From positions 17,627 through 81,626 of the forward strand of contig JAVXUO010003029.1 in the NCBI GenBank assembly GCA_033065855.1: a stretch of 64,000 nt of DNA. Reading direction: 5' to 3'. The notes under the pieces were generated by a model. That model did no database searches. It saw nothing but the letters and a program-made list of their open reading frames with translations, and was not told where the DNA came from. Positions 58,601 to 64,000 of the stretch are shown here, piece after piece; position 1 is the first letter of the stretch, and each line of letters opens with the position of its first letter. Origin of the DNA: Escallonia rubra (lineage: Eukaryota > Streptophyta > Magnoliopsida > Escalloniales > Escalloniaceae). The position numbers and the translations under genes are program-made.

Positions 58601-60059
58601 GCACCATTGATGGTGGTTATTTTGTTTCAGATTGTGTTTATGTTTATATGATAAGCCACACTAGATCTGAATTTGGTATCATGCCTTGTTAGATCTGGTG
58701 TTTGACTTGCACTTTTTCAATGTAGATCTTGTAGGTTTTGGCGACCATTGGTTGGGCAGCATTTGTGGTGGTTGTATCAACGATGCTGCTATATTGGTGG
58801 TGGTTGTGGGTAACAAGTTGTGGTAGCTGAGGGTTTGGGTGGTAGTGCTGACGAGGGTGGAGGTGGTGAGATGAAGGCCAGGTTGTTTCCACTCTCTCAA
58901 TTCTGATCATTTTTGTCGCTCCATAAACAATGCTATGTAGGGTGGAGAGTAAAGTGAGGGTTGATGGTGGTGAAATCATGATGGGGCATGGCAAAGGGTG
59001 GAGGTGGTGGTTTGGTGGAGTCTCATGGCGGTGGTGTTAATTGGTGCGCGACGATCATTTGATGGCGACATTCTTTTGACGATGATGGCAGCAGTATCCA
59101 TAAAATCTAACCCTTGAATTAAATAAAGACTGCTTCATAAAAAACCCTCATTAAGAGCTTTTTGCAAGCCTAATATTTTTTCAATAAGTCTAATGGAATG
59201 TAAGCTTTTTTTAATTGTTAAGATGTTAATATGCTGACGTGTCATATGCATAATAGGTTTTGTCAGTTAACCTCTCTAGCTACTTGTGTGTAAAAAACTA
59301 TCACTAACAAATTATAGACACGAGTAACGAGGCTAGTTTGGTGGTCATTTCCTCATTTCCCAAGTTCATGATTTAATTTTTCTTGTTTGTATATCATTTT
59401 TATATAAAGTTTTCAAACATCAAATTCAATTATTATTCACCAATTCTATCCATATTCCTTTTTTATTTTTGAAACTTCATCCCACTCATTTTGACTTATA
59501 AATGTATGAAAAATGATATTTAAACAACATAGAATAGTTTCAAAAAATTTTAATGTGACATTTAATTAGTCAATAATATTTTATGATATATGTTCTCAAC
59601 AAGTTTTATAATCCATTAAGAAAGCAAATAACAACCATATGTTTGCATTATTTTACCAGCAAAATTACGACTTTCGGCAATTGTAACATAAATCAAGCAT
59701 TATGTACATTTAAAAAGTAATTACTTTAGTTCACATGAAAAGTTTTTAAGCTTCTAAGGCTGAAACGCATTTGTAATTAGAAAAACTTCCCTACAAGAAA
59801 AGAAAATGTTGTCATATTTTTACTTATGAAAAATTGTTTTTGTCATATTTTTACTTTTTGCTGAAAATTTTTCAACAAAAGGAAAATGAATTCTGCTGAA
59901 GTGAACATCCTGAAAGAGCTAAGTTGGCAGGTGCTCTAGAAAATTTGTATCATTTCATATTTCTGGCCACGTGTATTAATGAAAAGGATACCACGCTCAA
60001 TAGCGGACATACTATCCTCGTCTCATTTGGAACTGTATTTCATTTAGAAGGGAAGGGAT
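58601..60059. other. Duplicated RLK-distal upstream DNA and AT-rich spacer
   Basis: 58670-59290 parallels 56880-57093 plus 57834-58030 (the MITE site is empty here). 59300-60060 is AT-rich without recognised features. GGT-rich stretches read open on the minus strand but are low complexity. Confidence 0.5.
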
Positions 60060-60350
60060 TATTTCAAGGGAAAAATGGGTGGAAAATCCATTTCCAGAGG
60101 CTAGAATACAAAGTAGAAGCCATTTCCAGAGGCTAGAAAATCCATGTTACTACTGTTCGTCTGTGACGTATTATCATGACTCCAGTGCTGCTTTTATACA
60201 CATATATATCAGCCCAAACTGCCTTGCGGTTGTAGTGACAGTGCATAAAACTGAGGACTTTGGAAAAGTCCAGTTCGTCGACTGAAGTATTTAAGTCAAG
60301 GTCTTTGCTATTTTGATCACTTTCGGTGGCTAGTTGATTGTGAAAAGGGT
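60060..60350 (-). pseudogene. Relic of RLK 5' end, copy C (with first codons)
   Basis: tttccagaggctagaaaatc then catg at 60127-60150 corresponds to ttccagaggttagagaaccc then catg at the RLK start (56057-56080). It continues with gtgacgtattatcatgac, gctgcttttat and actgaggactttgg. So the first few codons and the promoter survive while the rest of the gene is gone. The ttccagaggctagaa piece is itself doubled (60091, 60124). W-box-like taagtcaagg at 60290. Confidence 0.75.
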
Positions 60351-60952
60351 TGAAACCTTTACCATCATGTGGTTGTGATGAAAATGCATCAAACTGAGGA
60401 CTTTGGAAAAGTCCAGCTCGCAGACTGAAGTCTTTAAGTCGAGGTCTTTGCTATTTTAAACAAGAACTTTATGAAAAAAACATTTATATTGGACCATTTG
60501 CTGCAAAGTAAAGCGTGAAGGGACCATAAATGTTAGCATGATTTTCAAAGGCGTGTTTTCTGGAAGCAGGAAATCGAAGTGATGCAGTGCCCAGCTTCAA
60601 GACCTGGCCAATTTTTGCTTTTTCCTCCTGTCTATGTCTGATGTGATGCTCGTTGGTTTTACATAGTTTTTTCTCCTTTTTTTATTTCCCGAGTGTGGTA
60701 AATATGTTGAAACGGATAAAGTTACCATCCTCATTGGATGCCTTAGAATGTTTCAAAAATTTGGGCACCTAAGAATGTTTCTATTAAGTGAAAGGGTATT
60801 TTGGTCAAATCACTTAATTCTATGGGTATATTTATGCAATAGAAATGTGGGGGTTAAATTTGCAAATGAAGCTCGTTACCCTAAAAATCAATTCTGGGAA
60901 CTTGAACATACTTGGGCTAAGTCAAGGTAAGATTTCTTTCTTTATTTACTAT
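60351..60952 (-). pseudogene. Relic of RLK upstream region, copy D, and flank
   Basis: Immediately follows copy C as a second copy of the actgaggactttgg block (60390). Near-identical to 2985-3345 at the left of the window, except for a deletion that removes gatcacttttagtggcc. The tail (60720-60900) resembles 56580-56750 downstream of the RLK promoter block. Confidence 0.75.
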
Positions 60953-61900
60953 ACTAGCTAAGAGACATGTGCAATGCACGAGACAACATTGTTTAAAATG
61001 TGTTTTTCTAAAAATGTTTACAACGGCTAATGTTTGAATAGCCGACAAGAAGTAGATTAAATATAAGACTCCCTCTGAATGCAACTTCTGCAAAAGCTGC
61101 GTTACAATGGCATATTTTAGCAACAAAAGTAGAATTTATGATTTATTATGAGCAGTTTTTACTTACAAATAAGATGTGAACGTTGTAACCGAAAAAGAAA
61201 CTGTCATATAAACTTAGGATGCCTTTTCATATAAAAGCAAAACTTTGGACGTTTTGGAACTAATATGAGGGGATAAAAAAAGTCACCAAGATTTGTTTGG
61301 TGCATAATGAAAAGGATAAGTAGCATTCAAATGTATTCTATGTGTACAAATAGGTTAATCTCGAAGACAGCCTCGTGACCAATTAATGAAACTTCAAGGA
61401 ATCAAAATGTGGGACAACAATCATAATTAGAAGATAAAAGTTGTTCTAAAGAAACTATTTGCTAAGTTTTGAATTCTTTAAGTATTAAATCATATGTCCA
61501 AAATAAATATTACTGATTACACAAAGAATTAGATATGTACAACAACTACATAAAAAAAAAAAAAAAAAAAATATGTCTTTAAAATAAAGTATCCGATTTA
61601 TTAAGGGTGTCTCAAGTGAAACCACGTACATTTCATAAATCTTCAAGAATTTGGAAGTTATGTTACATATTTGTTATTTTGAAAAAGTACTTATCATTAT
61701 CAATTGAACTCGGCAATTGATAGATTGCACCGAACAAACCTTCATGTGATGCTATAGTAGGATCAAGAAAATTGCTCTATTATCCATTTAATTTGCATGT
61801 TATCATTTGCTGACTTTATCATGAATTGAATGGCATTGTACTCTTATCATCTAAAGTTAACACATCAAAGTAGCTTGTCTAATATGGCTGATGACACATT
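60953..61900 (-). mobile_element. Helitron-like relic (3' end at 60953)
   Basis: Minus-strand 3' terminus: hairpin around gtgcaatgcac at 60969-60979, then about 11 bases and CTAGT at 60957-60953. The body matches 3430-4431. No coding sequence. Confidence 0.55.
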
Positions 61901-61904
61901 TCGC

Positions 61905-63380
61905 CGCTATTGATTGCCGTTGTGTACATGTAACGACGTTTACTAATTTATATAGTGGATTCATATTTTCGGATGGTAAAGAGTTAACCGTTAGTTACGT
62001 TCATGACAACCTCCGATTAAAGAAACACAAATAACAAACAAAAATATATACAAAACTTTCATTTTTTCATGAATCTTAATACATCATGAAAAGTACTTGA
62101 AATTATACATGAAGTAAAAAAAAAAGATAAATTAGAAATGAAAAAAAAATGGGATTCACCCTGATCCCATTCCCTCCCTTTTTTCCCTTTCTTTCCCTTC
62201 TCTCTTCTGCCGCAACAGTACTCCTCCTGCTCTCCTTCTTTCCCCCACCTTTCTGCCGATAGACCCCTTAAATGGCTGAAGTGTCCCTCCTTTGAACGGC
62301 ATTTCACTTCAAGTTAATTTCATGTGTCCATAAAATTAAACCTATCTTTATTAGTTGTTGTCTCTTATTTCCAAGTCTTTTCAATAAAACCTGACTTTAT
62401 CCAATCTTTGAGAGAATTTGACTTCATCCATAGATATGACCACGTTTATCCCAATTTGGCCATAGCCGGCCCAATTCAATATTTATTGGACTTTTGAAAG
62501 CGGACCTATTCGAAGAAAAGATTTGGGCTTTGTTTTAGCAACCTCCTTTGTCAAAATTTTGGTGCCAACAATGGCGATGGTCTATGCTTTATAGCAGAAA
62601 GGAAAATTAGCGAGACATCTCATATTATCAACAACAACCCTCATAGTGGGTCAAAATAAGGAAAAATAATACCTTGCGGAAAAGGGTATCTTAAGCCTTC
62701 TGAAATTCAACCAACAGTGATACATCTACAAACTTCCGCTTCTATTGAACCCGTAAAGCTTTATAACCAATGTGTACGTACTAAATATTGGAATCGAATA
62801 CATAAATAAAACTATAACTTTTGGATTAAAAAAGGTTAATTTACATACACCACCCTATTTGTTGTCGCTAAAAGTATTCATAGAGAGAATTTTAGCTTTA
62901 GCAATAACTTCTCATTTGAAAGATTTGCAAATAGTAAAAAATGTTCGACCCAAAAAATTATCTCGCTCTCTGCCCATTCTTGAGTTTCGAGAACTTTCAT
63001 GTGTAGTAATACATGAATGAAGTTTTCTTCTCACCAAGCAAAGCTTACTATACATGTAAAAAGTTCAGCTTCAAGCACATAAAAGCTTAAAATGTGATGA
63101 ATTGAGAAAATAAAACAAAGACAAAAAGATTTTTGTTGCTAAAAGAATGTTAATCGCAAAATTTGCAAATTTAGCCATAAATAACTTTTAAATAAGTGTG
63201 CAAATATTAAAAAGAGTCTTACCCTTACTCATGCATGGATGAATTAAGCTCGACCGAAATCTGAATACTATTAAAGGAATTCTTGTTACAACTAACTAAC
63301 AACAAAATACCCTGCCCCAGTCTTCCAACTGATTTAACCTAGTGCTCCCATCATATGATGAATGAATAAGTTGATCAAGG
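61905..63380. repeat. Repeat module M, copy 3
   Basis: Parallels 1560-2980 throughout and then 5161-5300. Relative to copy 1 it lacks a pyrimidine-rich stretch and has indels in the block after gtgggtcaaaataagg. The short frame at 62772-63020 is the counterpart of that at 2363-2755 but is broken upstream, supporting a non-coding status. Confidence 0.75.
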
Positions 63381-63600
63381 ACTTAATTTGCTCGGGTTGC
63401 AAATTTGAGATGTAATTTGCTCGGGTTGCAAATTTGATTTTCTCGTCAATCATATTTATATCATGATCGATTGTAAAGTAAGAAAAATCAAATAGACATG
63501 ACATCGCTAGGTAAACCCATAGACATGATAAGACATAATTATTTGAAATGATTCATGTATATAAATTTCATAGTAAATCAATCCACTACATAAGACGATT
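63381..63600. repeat. Segment related to the Helitron-like edge at 7915-8105
   Basis: Shares tcgtcaatcatatttatatc, atgatcgattgta, gacataat, atgattcatgtatataaat and aatcaatccactac with 7927-8090. The CTAGT end itself is not present here, and tttgctcgggttgcaaattt is doubled. Confidence 0.7.
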
Positions 63601-63604
63601 AAAG

Positions 63605-63960
63605 ATTTTTGCACGACATTATTTTAGGTACTGGATTATTTCATTTTCAAATTCTATTCTACAAATAAATGGATAGGCTTGTCACATAAAAATAATAAAA
63701 TAATAATAATAGGAATTACTATGGTTCTTAATATCAACCAAAATCATGTAGTTATATGGAACCAAAATTATGATTACTGATGTAATTTAAGAACTTGAGA
63801 ATGGTCATCCATTTTGAGGATCCTACATAAGCAGGATATATCCAACTTTCAAATTTTGGTTCTATAAAGAAATGAAACTAAAAGCGTCTACATAATAATA
63901 GAAACCACTATATATGGTTCTCAATATCAATCAAAGTTATATATTGATAGTGGTGCAATT
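63605..63960. repeat. Right paralogue of the 5500-5905 tandem duplication
   Basis: Two degenerate copies of the unit with atggttctt/ctcaatatcaa and aagcaggatatat. Continues to the window edge. Confidence 0.65.
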
Positions 63961-64000
63961 TGGGCGGGTTCGATAGGCCCAAGGGTTAGATCATAACCAG

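Noticed and set aside
1-64000. tRNA, rRNA, CRISPR array or bacterial-type operon
   Set aside because: None seen; repeat arrays found are plant mini- or microsatellites without repeat-spacer structure, and gene structure is eukaryotic.

Overview
The window is plant nuclear DNA, almost certainly a dicot. It is AT-rich, has GT-AG introns, a plant-type LRR receptor kinase, plant telomere repeats (TTTAGGG), and transposons of classes typical of plants (MULE with FAR1-type transposase and a Ulp1-like protease, CACTA with Transposase_24 genes, hAT-like, Helitron-like, copia solo LTR). The species cannot be named from sequence alone. Three genes matter: an intact LRR receptor-like kinase of the MIK2 type (56079-52900, minus), an intact eight-exon CACTA accessory transposase gene (43659-48874, plus), and a decayed MULE gene pair, a Ulp1-like protease (24220-25975, plus) and a FAR1/MULE transposase (29264-27124, minus). 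Nearly everything else is transposon, tandem repeat or relic.

Layout. 1-1550: truncated CACTA TNP2 N-terminus. 1551-6880: repeated modules, including a relic of the RLK upstream region at 2981-3345; these are paralogous to 60345-63960 at the other end of the window. 6880-7296: a MITE. 7883-about 12060: Helitron-like element with a hAT-like insertion. 12361-30483: an 18-kb MULE with long terminal inverted repeats full of palindromic CCAACCGCTAC motifs. It carries the protease and transposase pseudogenes, a 165-bp tandem array and several nested LTRs, among them a copia solo LTR with a perfect 5-bp target duplication. 30522-31442 and 31452-37657: two further TIR elements, each bounded by TA microsatellite. 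The second is split by a complete 4950-bp CACTA element (32208-37157, TSD ttt), which carries a mutated accessory transposase, a fold-back MITE, a 240-bp higher-order repeat, telomere repeats and a captured piece of an NBS-LRR resistance gene. 37694-41087: two Helitron-like elements with 3' ends pointing outwards. 43659-49850: the intact CACTA gene and the right CACTA terminus; its second intron is swollen by a 92/242-bp minisatellite. 50067-50530: a 232-bp tandem duplication. 52900-56200: the RLK and its promoter. 56200-60960: three more relic copies of the RLK upstream region, one of the intervening duplicated segments carrying a MITE whose empty site is preserved in its sister copy. 60953-64000: Helitron end and modules matching the left of the window.

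Interpretation. The RLK is the one plausible host gene with a full set of functional residues. Its upstream region is present in five copies but its body only once, so the locus looks like a decayed tandem RLK cluster invaded by nested DNA transposons. The elements from 12 to 38 kb share one habit: ends reading GGG...CCC abut TA microsatellites, which points to preferential insertion into, or generation of, TA tracts. All intron and frame calls were made by eye; no database search was possible.
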